A stretch of 64,000 bases of DNA from Ureibacillus yapensis (lineage in GTDB: Bacteria > Bacillota > Bacilli > Bacillales_A > Planococcaceae): the NCBI RefSeq assembly GCF_003515775.1, contig NZ_QWEI01000003.1:62001-126000 (forward strand). The letters run 5' to 3'. Shown in pieces: positions 55,362-64,000 of this stretch (position 1 is its first letter; each line of letters starts with the position of its first letter). The notes beneath the pieces are model-generated. The model saw only the letters and a program-made list of their open reading frames with translations, ran no database searches and had not been told where the DNA came from. Position numbers and translations under genes: made by a program.

Positions 55362-56477
55362 ATGGTACATCGCGCCTGGATTGAATTAAATGTACGGCAT
55401 CTTGCTCACAATATTCATACAATTAGACAACATTTGCCAACCGGCACTGAACTGATGCCAGTATTAAAAGGGAATGCTTATGGACATGGCAGTCAAGAAA
55501 TTATAGAGGAACTGCGAAAACTTGAAGTGAGTACAGTAGCAGTGGCAACAATAGAAGAAGCAATGGAAATCAGAAAAGCGGATTATCAGGGCAACATCTT
55601 GATTTTCAGTTATACCCCATTAGAGAAGTCGCAGGAATTATTAAAGTGGAATTTAATACAGACGCTTATTGATTACCCCTATGCAAAGGAATTGAGTTCC
55701 ATGGATGGACGATTTCGTGTTCATATCAAAGTAGATACCGGGATGAACCGCTTGGGTGAAAGACACTCGGACGTCGAAAAAGTCCAATCGATTTTCCAAC
55801 TTGAGAATCTGCAAATAGAAGGGATTTATAGTCATTTTTCAAGGTCAGATCGTCTTGACCCAAGCGATGTCGAGTTTACCAGTAAACAAGTGAAACGATT
55901 TAACGAACTATTATCAAAATTAGAAGCATTGGATATAAAACTTCCCAAAACCCATATTCAAAATAGCTACGGCCTGTTAAATTTTCCTCATTTAACTTAT
56001 GACTACGCAAGAATTGGTACATTGATTTATGGGGTACACAGCGACTATTCTCCCACTATACTGAAGTTGCCCTTACAACCTGTCCTGTCGCTAAAAACCA
56101 AGGTTATTATTATCAAGCATGTTCCGGCCGGTGATACAATTGGCTATGGTAAAGAGAATGTGATAGATGTTGATAAAAAAATCGCTGTTTTGCCCATTGG
56201 TTATGCGGATGGAGTACCTAAACAGCTCTCCACCTATAAGTGCGAAGCATTGGTGCGCGGAAGACGCGTACCAATTATAGGTTCCGTTAGCATGAATCAC
56301 ATGATGATTGATATAACCGATTATGAAGATATCCAAGTAGCGGATATTGTTACCCTGATAGGTAATGATCATAACGAAACCATTGCTATTGAAGAAATCG
56401 CCACCAAAATTGGCAGCGCAAGCGATGAGGTTTTCATTGCGTTGGCGAGCAAGCTAAAGAGAGTTCGGACAACCTGA
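55362..56477 (+). CDS. alr: Alanine racemase
   Basis: 371 residues. PLP-dependent racemase: PLP Lys36 in PVLKGNAYGHG, KVDTGMNRLG, GIYSHFS, RIGTLIYGV, LPIGYADGVPKQ and GSVSMNHMMID. Makes D-alanine for peptidoglycan. ATG 55362 is the only in-frame start (TGA three codons upstream), yet GGAGG is 14 bases away, so initiation may be weak. Not in an operon; a second copy elsewhere in the genome is likely in Bacillales. Confidence 0.92.
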   Translation: MVHRAWIELNVRHLAHNIHTIRQHLPTGTELMPVLKGNAYGHGSQEIIEELRKLEVSTVAVATIEEAMEIRKADYQGNILIFSYTPLEKSQELLKWNLIQTLIDYPYAKELSSMDGRFRVHIKVDTGMNRLGERHSDVEKVQSIFQLENLQIEGIYSHFSRSDRLDPSDVEFTSKQVKRFNELLSKLEALDIKLPKTHIQNSYGLLNFPHLTYDYARIGTLIYGVHSDYSPTILKLPLQPVLSLKTKVIIIKHVPAGDTIGYGKENVIDVDKKIAVLPIGYADGVPKQLSTYKCEALVRGRRVPIIGSVSMNHMMIDITDYEDIQVADIVTLIGNDHNETIAIEEIATKIGSASDEVFIALASKLKRVRTT

Positions 56478-56778
56478 ATCACAGCAGTATACTACTAATT
56501 GTAGGCCCATCTAATTATGCTTTTCTTAATACTATATGTTTGCAGTGGAACATATCATAGGTTCTGCAATTAAGCTGCATATATTAATTCAGTTAAAAAA
56601 TCCATTATCCAACCTTGTTGGATAATGGTCCGTTCTTAAGATTCGGCTAACACTAAGAGTTTTGAATTAACTTCGAACACAATCCGTCTTTCTTTTTGTT
56701 TATCCATAAAGAAATAGTCTACTTCTTTACTGGAGAATTGCTCCTTATTTGTTCAAATTTAGCTTAAATAAGTAGATT
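56478..56778. other. Convergent intergenic region with terminator
   Basis: No gene. It carries the terminator at 56595-56628 for the siderophore uptake operon; alr stops at its left edge. Confidence 0.5.
56595..56628 (-). terminator. Terminator of the siderophore uptake operon
   Basis: CCATTATCCAA (56602-56612) and exact complement (56618-56628), followed on the minus strand by ATTTTTT. Confidence 0.7.
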
Positions 56779-57552
56779 TTAAAATAATTTCTTTTTAATA
56801 TTACATATTTGGGGACATGTTTTACATTGTTTCGTTTCGCCTTTCAATAAATTGGAAAAACAACAAGTGGTTCTGACCCGCACTTCTTCTTGTAGGTGAT
56901 CTACATATCTTTTGTTTACATAGAATCTTTTTATCGGATTGGTAGGATGGTTTCCAAAAAGACTCCCGGGTGCTTCATATAAAAGGAAATCGAAATCTTG
57001 CTTTGCTTGATCTCGTATTGTTTTATCTTCTGATTTTGCCAGCACCGTTTCATATAGCCAGAATATATAAATGGCGATATTTTCCCAAAGAATTAGTTTT
57101 GACTGCTTTGTCACTTTGAATAATTGTTCTATAAGGAGATGGATATTTTTTGAAAACAACTCCTCCAGCGCCTCTTCTCTCCACTCGCTTCTGCTCCCTT
57201 TAACCTCTTCTACTTTCCTGCTTCGAAAATAAAATGTTGGCAGCCACACATCTGCTTCTTTTTCCGTCTGTAAAATTATATTTTCGAAGGAAATATCTGA
57301 TTTTTTATTCCATGCAGTGATAGCATATAAGTAAATCACGGCTAAGAAAGCATATCTTTTAACGAAAATAGAAGCAGTAACCTTCAAACATGGAGATCCG
57401 ATATGGGGACCGAGGTTCTCCAAATACCCAAACAACACGGTTTCATCTATTAATCTATTTAAATCGATGGATAGCTCCGATGGTTCAACCTCTGTCGCAA
57501 AACGGAACTGTCTTAATTGTTCTATTTCACTTTTATCCAAAGTTTTATGCAT
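56779..57552 (-). CDS. FhuF-like siderophore-iron reductase
   Basis: 257 residues from the ATG at 57552, which overlaps the end of the ATPase gene (57545) and has AGAGG upstream. The C-terminus carries the FhuF-type 2Fe-2S motif: paired Cys in RTTCCFSN, then CKTCPQIC. It should reduce Fe(III) in the imported siderophore in the cytoplasm. Last gene of the uptake operon, the usual place for such reductases. Confidence 0.8.
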   Translation of the reverse strand: MHKTLDKSEIEQLRQFRFATEVEPSELSIDLNRLIDETVLFGYLENLGPHIGSPCLKVTASIFVKRYAFLAVIYLYAITAWNKKSDISFENIILQTEKEADVWLPTFYFRSRKVEEVKGSRSEWREEALEELFSKNIHLLIEQLFKVTKQSKLILWENIAIYIFWLYETVLAKSEDKTIRDQAKQDFDFLLYEAPGSLFGNHPTNPIKRFYVNKRYVDHLQEEVRVRTTCCFSNLLKGETKQCKTCPQICNIKKKLF

Positions 57553-58366
57553 GAGCCATTCCTCTCTGTTTAAGTATACATCTTCCTTTCCCACAAGGGA
57601 TGCACATAGGCGTTCCAAAAAGAGGATCTTTAGTAACTTCACATTCCATTCCAAACACTTTTTCTACTAAAATACTGTTTATTACATTCTCAGGTTTGCC
57701 TTGTGCAAATATTTCTTTATTTTTGATTGCCACAATATTATGGGCGTAACGGCAGGCCAAATTCAAGTCATGCAAAACCATCACAATCGTTCTACTTTCT
57801 TTTTCATTCAATTCGAAAAGCAAATCAAGAATCTCAATTTGATGGGCCATATCCAAGTATGTGGTTGGCTCATCAAGAAGAATAATTTCAGTGTCCTGAG
57901 CCAATGTCATGGCAATCCATGCCCTTTGGCGTTGTCCTCCAGATAAGGAATCAACCGCTCGATCTTTTAATTCTTCAATACCTGTGGCTTTTAATGCATC
58001 GTTTACTATTTTTTCATCTTCCTTCGTCCACTGTTTTAGCCAGGTTTGATAAGGATAACGACCCTGTTTAACAAGCTGGAGAACAGTAAGACCTTCAGGG
58101 GCAACAGATGTTTGGGGAAGGATGGCCATTTGTTTGGCAACATCTTTCGTTGACATCTTGGCAATTTCAGTTCCTTCTAGACAAACAACACCTGTTTTAG
58201 GTTTTAATAGTCGGGCAATGGAGCGAAGAAGTGTTGATTTGCCACAGCCATTTCCTCCGATAAAGACAGTGATTTCCCCTTTTGGAATGCTAAGATTCAT
58301 TTCTTGAATGATAATTGATTCACCATATGAAAGGGTTAACTCTTTCGTTTCGATAGCTTGTGCCAT
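57545..58366 (-). CDS. Iron-siderophore ABC transporter ATPase (FecE/FhuC type)
   Basis: 273 residues from the ATG at 58366 (AAGGAG nine bases upstream; a TTG three codons earlier is possible). Walker [27 protein letters not shown], Walker B ILLDEPTTYLD, as in the siderophore subfamily. A Cys-rich end (CIPCGKGRC) is unusual for the family. Drives import through the two FecCD permeases upstream. Confidence 0.92.
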   Translation of the reverse strand: MAQAIETKELTLSYGESIIIQEMNLSIPKGEITVFIGGNGCGKSTLLRSIARLLKPKTGVVCLEGTEIAKMSTKDVAKQMAILPQTSVAPEGLTVLQLVKQGRYPYQTWLKQWTKEDEKIVNDALKATGIEELKDRAVDSLSGGQRQRAWIAMTLAQDTEIILLDEPTTYLDMAHQIEILDLLFELNEKESRTIVMVLHDLNLACRYAHNIVAIKNKEIFAQGKPENVINSILVEKVFGMECEVTKDPLFGTPMCIPCGKGRCILKQRGMAHA

Positions 58367-58388
58367 CTTGTTCAACTCCTTAAAAAGA

Positions 58389-59444
58389 TTATGAATTTCT
58401 CGTTCTAAACAGCAAATAAATAAAATAAGGTGCCCCTATAGCTGAAGTAAATACCCCCGCCGGCACTTCCAACGGAGAAAATAGCGTTCTGCCCACCAAA
58501 TCCGCCAACATAACTAGTATTCCTCCTATAAGGGCCGAAACTGGCAATAAGGCACCGAAAGAAGATCCAACCAATCTTCTGGCTATATGGGGCGCCATTA
58601 AGCCAACAAAACCGATACCCCCTGCAAAAGCAACAGAGACGCCTATTAATGCCGTACTAATTATCATAAAGATTAAACGCTGACGCTGAACATGGCTGCC
58701 AACCCCAGTCGCAATATCATCTCCTAGCTCTTGAATATTCATGTTTCTTGTCATGAACAAAACAATCAAAACTAGAGATACCGTCAACGGAACCAATACA
58801 CTTACATTATCCCAAGTAGATCCATTTACAGTTCCAGTAATCCAAATATTTGCCTGACTGGCACGATAGATAGGGCCTAAAATCATCATTAGCGTCGTTA
58901 AAGCCTGCATGAGAGCGGATACCCCTATTCCCATTAACACTAGACGGAACGGAGATACGCCATTTTTCCATGCTAATATGTATACTAGTATTGCAACTAT
59001 TCCAGCTCCAATAAAAGCAGCTAAGGGCAGCCACTTAATACTTACCGTTAAAGCATTGTTTTCATCACTGAAAAAGGCTAAAAAACCAACAACCGCAACC
59101 GCTGCACCTCCTGTGATACCAAGGATATCCGGAGAGGCTAGCGGGTTGCGAATCATGCCCTGTAAAATTCCCCCCGCAACAGCCAACGAAATGCCTACCA
59201 TAAGCGCCACGATAATGCGTGGTAATCGAAAGGAAGTTACTACAAGTTGTTCCATTTCCGTTCCACCTCCGAGGAATACTTTTACTACCGAGAGTGGACT
59301 GATTGTCATTTCCCCTATTCCTGTGCTGATTATAAAGATAAATGCAGTTGCGATAGCCGCAATGCCAAAAACTTTTATCGCTCGTCTATCAACCAAAAAG
59401 GAGATTCTTCCTTTAAACATTCTAACCGTCTTATAAGTCTTCAT
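58389..59444 (-). CDS. Iron-siderophore ABC transporter permease (FecCD type, second)
   Basis: 351 residues, ATG overlapping the stop of the first permease (ATGA). About ten helices, GISLAVAGGILQGMIRNPLASPDILGITGGA and GLMAPHIARRLVG as typical of FecCD/BtuC. Forms a heterodimer with the permease encoded at 59441. Confidence 0.92.
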   Translation of the reverse strand: MKTYKTVRMFKGRISFLVDRRAIKVFGIAAIATAFIFIISTGIGEMTISPLSVVKVFLGGGTEMEQLVVTSFRLPRIIVALMVGISLAVAGGILQGMIRNPLASPDILGITGGAAVAVVGFLAFFSDENNALTVSIKWLPLAAFIGAGIVAILVYILAWKNGVSPFRLVLMGIGVSALMQALTTLMMILGPIYRASQANIWITGTVNGSTWDNVSVLVPLTVSLVLIVLFMTRNMNIQELGDDIATGVGSHVQRQRLIFMIISTALIGVSVAFAGGIGFVGLMAPHIARRLVGSSFGALLPVSALIGGILVMLADLVGRTLFSPLEVPAGVFTSAIGAPYFIYLLFRTRNS

Positions 59445-60445
59445 TTTGAGTTAAACCCCCTTCTTGCGATATAAATAAAGAATGGAGTTCCAATGATAGC
59501 CGTCATAACACCTACCGGAACCTCTTGAGGCATAATGATATAACGGGCCAAAATATCGGCTGAAAGCAATAGAATGCCTCCAAGAAGACCGGAGAACGGA
59601 ATCAGCCAGCGATGGTCGATTCCTATGATGGATCTTGCCACGTGCGGAATAACGATTCCAATAAATCCAATTGGACCTGCAATTGCAACGGATCCCCCCG
59701 ATAATAAAATAATGACAATGGCTATACCCGCTTTTAATATCCCCGTATGAAGCCCTAAACCTTTAGCTAAATCTTCTCCCATGGATAATACATTCATCTT
59801 GGAAGATATCAATATCGCACCCATCCAGCCAATAATTAAATATGGTAAAACCGAAGTCAATATTTCAAGCTTTCGACCTTGAACAGAACCGGCCAGCCAA
59901 AACAAAACCTGCTCCAGGGCAGCTTCATCCATCACAAGGAAACCCTGCGTAAAAGAAGAAAACATGGCTGCAATGGCAGCCCCCGCTAATGTCAGCTTAA
60001 TGGGGGTCAGCCCTTCTCTTCCAGCTGAACCTATAATATAAACTCCTAAAGCAGCAATCGCGGCTCCTATGAAGGCTACCCAGGCAATAGCTTGTAAATT
60101 TCCCATTGAAAATACGGTTACTCCAATAACAACAGCAAAACCAGCACCGGCATTTACGCCAAATATATCCGGAGATGCAAGCGGATTTTTCGTTAGCGTT
60201 TGCATTAAGACACCGGCAATGGCTAAACTAACGCCTACTGCTGCAGCAATTAATGCCCTTGGTAATCTAACCGTTGCGATGACTAGATGTTCATTTGATC
60301 CATTATTGTTTTGAAAAGCATCCCAAGCCATTTTCCAAGTTGTATCTGTATAACCATATACGATGCTTCCACACATTAATAGTAAGAATAGTAAAATAGC
60401 AATGATTAAACCTGCTATTCTCCGCCCATTTGTTTTTAACAGCAT
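59441..60445 (-). CDS. Iron-siderophore ABC transporter permease (FecCD type, first)
   Basis: 334 residues. FecCD family: RLPRALIAAAVGVSLAIAGVLMQTLTKNPLASPDIFGVNAGA and GIVIPHVARSIIG. First gene of the minus-strand uptake operon, 181 bases from the divergent binding-protein gene with the Fur boxes between them. Confidence 0.92.
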   Translation of the reverse strand: MLLKTNGRRIAGLIIAILLFLLLMCGSIVYGYTDTTWKMAWDAFQNNNGSNEHLVIATVRLPRALIAAAVGVSLAIAGVLMQTLTKNPLASPDIFGVNAGAGFAVVIGVTVFSMGNLQAIAWVAFIGAAIAALGVYIIGSAGREGLTPIKLTLAGAAIAAMFSSFTQGFLVMDEAALEQVLFWLAGSVQGRKLEILTSVLPYLIIGWMGAILISSKMNVLSMGEDLAKGLGLHTGILKAGIAIVIILLSGGSVAIAGPIGFIGIVIPHVARSIIGIDHRWLIPFSGLLGGILLLSADILARYIIMPQEVPVGVMTAIIGTPFFIYIARRGFNSK

Positions 60446-60530
60446 ATTTTATTACCTTCCAAAATAAATCTTAAAGTTTTATATTTCTGAAATTAGTCTA
60501 TTGTACAAACTACCACTCTGTCAATGATTT

Positions 60531-60545
60531 TGAGAATCATTTTCA
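60531..60545. promoter_or_regulatory. Fur box 1 (toward the permease operon)
   Basis: TGAGAATCATTTTCA is a 7-1-7 inverted repeat close to the Fur consensus. It sits 86 bases upstream of the permease start, so iron-loaded Fur would block that operon. Confidence 0.65.
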
Positions 60546-60553
60546 ATTAATTG

Positions 60554-60582
60554 TTGACAACAGCACTGAAGAGTTTTAATAT
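60554..60582 (+). promoter_or_regulatory. Promoter of the siderophore-binding protein gene
   Basis: TTGACA (60554-60559), 17 bases, TAATAT (60577-60582), a near-consensus sigma-A promoter whose start point falls in the second Fur box. Confidence 0.7.
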
Positions 60583-60593
60583 CATTTTATAAA

Positions 60594-60608
60594 TGATAAC
60601 GATTATCA
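60594..60608. promoter_or_regulatory. Fur box 2 (over the binding-protein promoter start)
   Basis: TGATAACGATTATCA is a near-perfect 7-1-7 Fur box located 12 bases past the -10, covering the expected +1 region. Predicts repression under iron sufficiency. Confidence 0.75.
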
Positions 60609-60626
60609 TTAAAAGGAGGAATACAT

Positions 60627-61595
60627 ATGAAATCAAAATCTATTCTATCTATCCTGTCATTCGTATTGATCTTCATCTTGGCTGCATGCGGTGGAAACAA
60701 TAACGAAGGCAACAGTGCTGGAAAGAATGATGTTAAAGAAAGCGCTGAAGATACAAGTTATACGGTTGAACATGCAATGGGGACTACAACAATTGAAAAA
60801 ACGCCCGAAAGAGTGGTTATTTTAACCAACGAAGGTACGGAGGCGCTTCTTGAACTTGGACTGACACCTGTGGGTGCTGTTCAATCATGGACAGGCGACC
60901 CTTGGTACGATCATATTGCCGATGAAATGAAAGATACTCAAGTGGTTGGATTGGAAAGCGAAGTAAATGTCGAGGCAATCGCGGCCTTGAAACCTGACTT
61001 AATTATTGGCAATAAAATGCGACAAGAACAAATATACGAGCAACTAAGTGCTATTGCTCCAACTGTATTTGCAGAAGATTTACGCGGCAATTGGAAAAAT
61101 AATTTTGAACTTTATGCCAAAGCCGTCAATCAAGAAGAAAAAGGAAAAGAAGTAATCGACGCTTACGATTCCAGAATTGCTGATTTAAAAGAACAGCTGG
61201 GTGATAAATTGAACATGAAGGTCTCTATGGTCCGTTTTATGGCTGGAGATGTTCGCATTTATCAAAAGGATTCTTTCTCCGGTGTGATTCTAGAACAACT
61301 TGGATTTGCAAGACCCGAAAGCCAGGATGTTGATGAGTTCGCAATCAAAGGAGCTACAAAAGAACAAATGCCATTAATGGATGGCGATATCCTCTTCTAC
61401 TTTACTTACGAAACTGGGGACGGAGCTGCTTCCGAACTTGAAAAAGAATGGCTCGAGGATCCTCTATTTAAAAACCTGGAAGTTGCCAAAAAAGGTGAAG
61501 TTCATAAAGTAGATGATGTTATTTGGAATACAGCAGGCGGTGTAAAAGCGGCAAATTTAATGCTGGATGACATTGAAGATACATTTCTAAAATAA
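60627..61595 (+). CDS. Iron-siderophore-binding lipoprotein (FecB/FhuD type)
   Basis: 322 residues, ATG after AAAAGGAGGAATACAT. Lipoprotein signal with LAAC lipobox at about residue 20, then the family 8 fold: TPERVVILTNEGTEALLELGLTPVGA, IAALKPDLIIGNK, AIAPTVFAED and the ISDEL-like GVKAANLMLDDIE. Captures a ferric siderophore (citrate or catecholate type not distinguishable) for the FecCD/FecE complex. Divergent from it, sharing a Fur-controlled region. Confidence 0.92.
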   Translation: MKSKSILSILSFVLIFILAACGGNNNEGNSAGKNDVKESAEDTSYTVEHAMGTTTIEKTPERVVILTNEGTEALLELGLTPVGAVQSWTGDPWYDHIADEMKDTQVVGLESEVNVEAIAALKPDLIIGNKMRQEQIYEQLSAIAPTVFAEDLRGNWKNNFELYAKAVNQEEKGKEVIDAYDSRIADLKEQLGDKLNMKVSMVRFMAGDVRIYQKDSFSGVILEQLGFARPESQDVDEFAIKGATKEQMPLMDGDILFYFTYETGDGAASELEKEWLEDPLFKNLEVAKKGEVHKVDDVIWNTAGGVKAANLMLDDIEDTFLK

Positions 61596-61631
61596 AGGTT
61601 AAATTATTTTACTAACTTTTATGACGCTAAG

Positions 61632-61662
61632 GAAGCATTGATTCATTTAGAATCAATGCTTC
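61632..61662 (+). terminator. Intrinsic terminator of the siderophore-binding protein gene
   Basis: GAAGCATTGATTC and exact complement with a 5-base loop, followed by TTTAATTTTTTATT. Confidence 0.75.
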
Positions 61663-61857
61663 TTTAATTTTTTATTATGAAATCAATTCACGGAATATTC
61701 CTGTTTATGGGCAAATGACTTTGTAGGATTGTACTTCCCATTAATAAAAAAGCAATTTGCTTGGCATTTAAATAGAAATAAGAAAATTAAAATTCCCTTT
61801 CTTTTGCAATCCCCTTCCGACTTCTGATAGTTTAGTCATATCTGCTTTAAAAATAAT

Positions 61858-61883
61858 GTTTTAAAGTGCTCAGTTTTGGGTAA
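61858..61883 (+). promoter_or_regulatory. Sigma-B-like promoter of the BCCT gene
   Basis: GTTTTA (61858-61863), 14 bases, GGGTAA (61878-61883), close to the sigma-B consensus GTTTAA-N12-15-GGGTAT. It lies 57 bases before the start codon. General-stress control would suit an osmolyte carrier. Confidence 0.5.
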
Positions 61884-61939
61884 ATATTTATTCGATTACT
61901 GAAATAAAGGGAATTTTTTTGCAAAGAAAGGAACATTCG

Positions 61940-63451
61940 ATGAAAAAAATATCCAACGTTTTTTGGATTTCTGTTGCAATCGTTCTTGCGGCAGTGATTT
62001 TTGGTGCCACTGCACCAAATAGCTTTGAAGAATTAACAGGCAATATTCAAGCATTCCTTACATCAGCATTTGGCTGGTACTATTTAATTTTAGTTTCAAT
62101 TATAGTGATTTTTTGTGTTTTCCTTATTTTTAGTCCTGTTGGGGCCTTAAAGTTAGGTAAACCTGATGATAAACCGGCGTTTTCGACAGCATCATGGTTT
62201 GCGATGTTATTTAGCGCCGGGATGGGAATTGGACTAGTATTCTGGGGGGCTGCGGAGCCACTTTCCCACTTCATAAATCCGCCAATTGCAGAGGGAGGCA
62301 CACCTGCCGCCCACAAAGAAGCAATGCGGTACACGTTTTTCCACTGGGGAATTCACGCTTGGGCCATTTATGGAATTGTGGCATTAGCTTTGGCCTATTT
62401 TCAATTTCGAAAAGGTGAACCGGGACTTATATCAGCAACATTAAAACCAGTCCTAGGGAAAAGCATGGACGGTCCTTTCGGAGTCGTAATCGATGTGTTG
62501 GCAGTTTTTGCAACGGTCATAGGGGTTGCGACGACACTTGGTTTTGGAGCCGCGCAAATTAATGGCGGTTTATCTTACTTGTTTGGTATACCAAACAATT
62601 TCACTGTTCAATTAATAATTGTAGCTGTTGTAACGGTACTCTTTATCATGTCGGCTTGGTCTGGATTAAGTAAAGGGATCCAAATATTAAGTAATGTAAA
62701 TATGATTCTGGCAGTTGTCTTGATGATATTGATGTTTATAATTGGACCAACCATTCTTATTTTAAACATGTTTACTGACACGATTGGCGGCTATGTCCAA
62801 AACATTGTTCAAATGAGTTTCCGAATCGCACCGCTTAATGCCGAGGAGCGGGATTGGATTAATGGATGGACAATCTTTTATTGGGCTTGGTGGATTTCAT
62901 GGTCACCGTTTGTTGGTATATTTATTGCCCGTGTCTCCAGGGGAAGAACCATCCGCGAGTTCATGATTGGTGTATTATTCCTTCCGGCTATTGTTAGCTT
63001 TATATGGTTTGCGGTTTTTGGCACTTCAGCAATTGAAGTACAGCAGGCAGGAAATATTGATTTATCAAGCTTGGCTACAGAGCAAGTCTTGTTTGCAGTC
63101 TTTAGTGAATTTCCATGGTCTACATTGCTTTCAATCATAGCAATCGTCCTTGTAGCAATTTTCTTTATCACTTCCGCTGACTCAGCCACTTTCGTCCTTG
63201 GCATGCAAACAATGTACGGATCACTGAATCCTTCTAATACAGTAAAACTAATTTGGGGAATTGCCCAATCTGCTGTAGCATTGATTCTTTTATATAGCGG
63301 CGGTTTACAAGCCCTTCAAAATGCATTAATTGGAGCAGCATTCCCATTCTCAATAATTATAATTTTAATGATGATTTCCCTTTATATCTCTTTAATGAAA
63401 GAGAAAAAGGAACTTGGATTGTACTTGAAACCAAAACCCCAAAAAAAATAA
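61940..63451 (+). CDS. BCCT family betaine/carnitine/choline transporter
   Basis: 503 residues from the ATG at 61940 (AAAGGA seven bases upstream); the frame opens at TTG 61919 without a site. Twelve predicted helices. BCCT hallmarks: Gly-rich stretch [21 protein letters not shown] and the eighth-helix motif [29 protein letters not shown]. The Gly-x-Gly-x-Gly segment is like that of Na+-coupled betaine carriers (OpuD/BetP). Takes up a compatible solute; probably osmotically or stress induced. Confidence 0.9.
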   Translation: MKKISNVFWISVAIVLAAVIFGATAPNSFEELTGNIQAFLTSAFGWYYLILVSIIVIFCVFLIFSPVGALKLGKPDDKPAFSTASWFAMLFSAGMGIGLVFWGAAEPLSHFINPPIAEGGTPAAHKEAMRYTFFHWGIHAWAIYGIVALALAYFQFRKGEPGLISATLKPVLGKSMDGPFGVVIDVLAVFATVIGVATTLGFGAAQINGGLSYLFGIPNNFTVQLIIVAVVTVLFIMSAWSGLSKGIQILSNVNMILAVVLMILMFIIGPTILILNMFTDTIGGYVQNIVQMSFRIAPLNAEERDWINGWTIFYWAWWISWSPFVGIFIARVSRGRTIREFMIGVLFLPAIVSFIWFAVFGTSAIEVQQAGNIDLSSLATEQVLFAVFSEFPWSTLLSIIAIVLVAIFFITSADSATFVLGMQTMYGSLNPSNTVKLIWGIAQSAVALILLYSGGLQALQNALIGAAFPFSIIIILMMISLYISLMKEKKELGLYLKPKPQKK

Positions 63452-63474
63452 ACTTAATAAAGAATTATAGCCAT

Positions 63475-63518
63475 AAGCCTAACTTCGTCTTCATTAATGG
63501 AGGAAGTTAGGCTCATTT
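63475..63518 (+). terminator. Intrinsic terminator of the BCCT gene
   Basis: AGCCTAACTTC and exact complement with a 16-base loop, followed by CATTTTC; convergent with the next minus-strand gene, so it may serve both. Confidence 0.65.
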
Positions 63519-63573
63519 TCTATTCAAGCCGTTTAGATGAAAAACGCTGATATTAACCATTTATCCCTATCAA

Positions 63574-64000
63574 TTAAAAGTTATTCTTATAGATTGATTC
63601 CGCAATATCTTCATTTACCATCCCTGTAAGATTCGTAAGCATTTTTATGATCCGCATTGGTTTCAATTGAATGGTTGAGCAGATGACAATACCTACTTGT
63701 TTTTCCTTTATAAAACCGCAGTACGTATGGAAACCAATTGTTGTTCCGCCATGATGGATAATCGGAGAATCGATCCATTTTTTCTGCTCGATAAACCAAC
63801 CTAGCCCCATATTCAATTTTTTGGACCGTGTCTTCGCATGGACTCTGTGGCACAGCTCGATTTCTTCTTTAAATGGTTCTTCTTTAAGCCCCATTTGATG
63901 TTCCAGATAAAGAAGCATATCATTCATGGTGCTTTTCAACGCACCGGCAGCATGGATGGCAGGCAATTCAATCGGTGGGATTCTGTTCCCTTTCTTATTA
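63574..64000 (-). CDS. Serine hydrolase, C-terminal part (runs off the window)
   Basis: The reading frame is open to the right edge; the visible 142 codons are the C-terminus of a class C beta-lactamase-like serine hydrolase. LNMGLGWFIEQKK and HHGGTTIGFHTYCGFIKEK supply the HxG (KTG-equivalent) motif and the final strands of the fold, preceded by AGALKSTMNDMLLYLEHQM. The SxxK and YxN motifs must lie beyond 64000. Unlike the serine hydrolase at 36.6-38.2 kb it has no C-terminal membrane helices. Confidence 0.8.
   Translation of the reverse strand, partial: NKKGNRIPPIELPAIHAAGALKSTMNDMLLYLEHQMGLKEEPFKEEIELCHRVHAKTRSKKLNMGLGWFIEQKKWIDSPIIHHGGTTIGFHTYCGFIKEKQVGIVICSTIQLKPMRIIKMLTNLTGMVNEDIAESIYKNNF

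Larger units (their letters stand above)
61596..61939. other. Intergenic region with terminator and stress promoter
   Basis: No gene. It contains the terminator at 61632-61662 and a sigma-B-like promoter at 61858-61883. Confidence 0.5.

Noticed and set aside
58909-59436. 175-codon plus-strand ORF
   Set aside because: Antisense to a full FecCD permease; long antisense frames are common opposite membrane-protein genes.

Overview
The window reads as chromosomal DNA of a low-GC, Gram-positive, spore-former-like Bacillales species, probably of the Lysinibacillus/Solibacillus/Planococcaceae kind. The basis is strong GGAGG-type ribosome binding sites, frequent TTG and GTG starts, U-tract hairpin terminators, lipoprotein signal peptides and Bacillus-type families (DUF4179/ECF pair, YqcI/YcgG, FhuF-like reductase, BCCT carrier). 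The genus assignment is inference from gene content. I see no tRNA, rRNA, CRISPR array or intact insertion sequence.

Region 1 (1-10.3 kb) is accessory DNA. Its centrepiece is a three-gene, overlapping, minus-strand operon (8370 to 1052): a MerR-type HTH/zinc-ribbon/PD-(D/E)xK nuclease, a DinG/XPD-like helicase with an Fe-S cysteine set, and a divergent PIWI protein with the C-terminal signature of the pPIWI_RE family. This matches the pPIWI_RE three-gene module that Burroughs, Iyer and Aravind predicted to be an anti-plasmid/anti-phage system; I know of little experimental work on it. It has a clear promoter with a perfect inverted repeat over the -10. Around it lie wrecked genes (a tyrosine-recombinase stub, a decayed small gene, a stop-split ORF) and several long inverted repeats, as expected of a defence/mobile-element island.

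Region 2 (10.3-23.1 kb) is a long minus-strand catabolic operon: acyl-CoA dehydrogenase, AtuA-type protein plus its small partner, CaiB/BaiF CoA-transferase, two MaoC hot-dog hydratases, a complete oligopeptide/nickel-type ABC importer (with both ATPases fused in one protein), a crotonase and a FadR-type GntR regulator. The genes suggest import of a carboxylic acid, CoA activation, dehydrogenation and hydration; the substrate is unknown. The binding-protein gene appears to be frameshifted in an A8 tract in its signal peptide.

Region 3 (23.1-31 kb) holds small genes (a CWC-type cysteine-rich protein, a 104-residue unknown), a rifampin ADP-ribosyltransferase (arr) beside a decayed gene, and a compact meta-cleavage set for an aromatic compound (flavin hydroxylase, extradiol dioxygenase, C-C hydrolase). 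The set is divergent from a XylR-N/V4R/PucR-type activator.

Region 4 (31-45.9 kb) is mixed: a secreted GH3 glucosidase with PA14 domain, an ECF sigma/DUF4179 anti-sigma pair, a membrane serine hydrolase, MgtC, a polar amino-acid ABC importer, a divergent pair of a DDAH-like amidinohydrolase and a YqcI/YcgG (GntA-type) heme N-oxygenase, a metallophosphatase and a ferritin-like protein.

Region 5 (45.9-64 kb) holds a complete 2-aminoethylphosphonate import and degradation operon (phnD, phnC, two phnE, phnW, phnX plus an iron alcohol dehydrogenase) with a divergent DeoR regulator. After it come small membrane proteins, alanine racemase, a Fur-boxed siderophore uptake cluster, a BCCT carrier with a sigma-B-like promoter, and the 3' part of another serine hydrolase that runs off the window.
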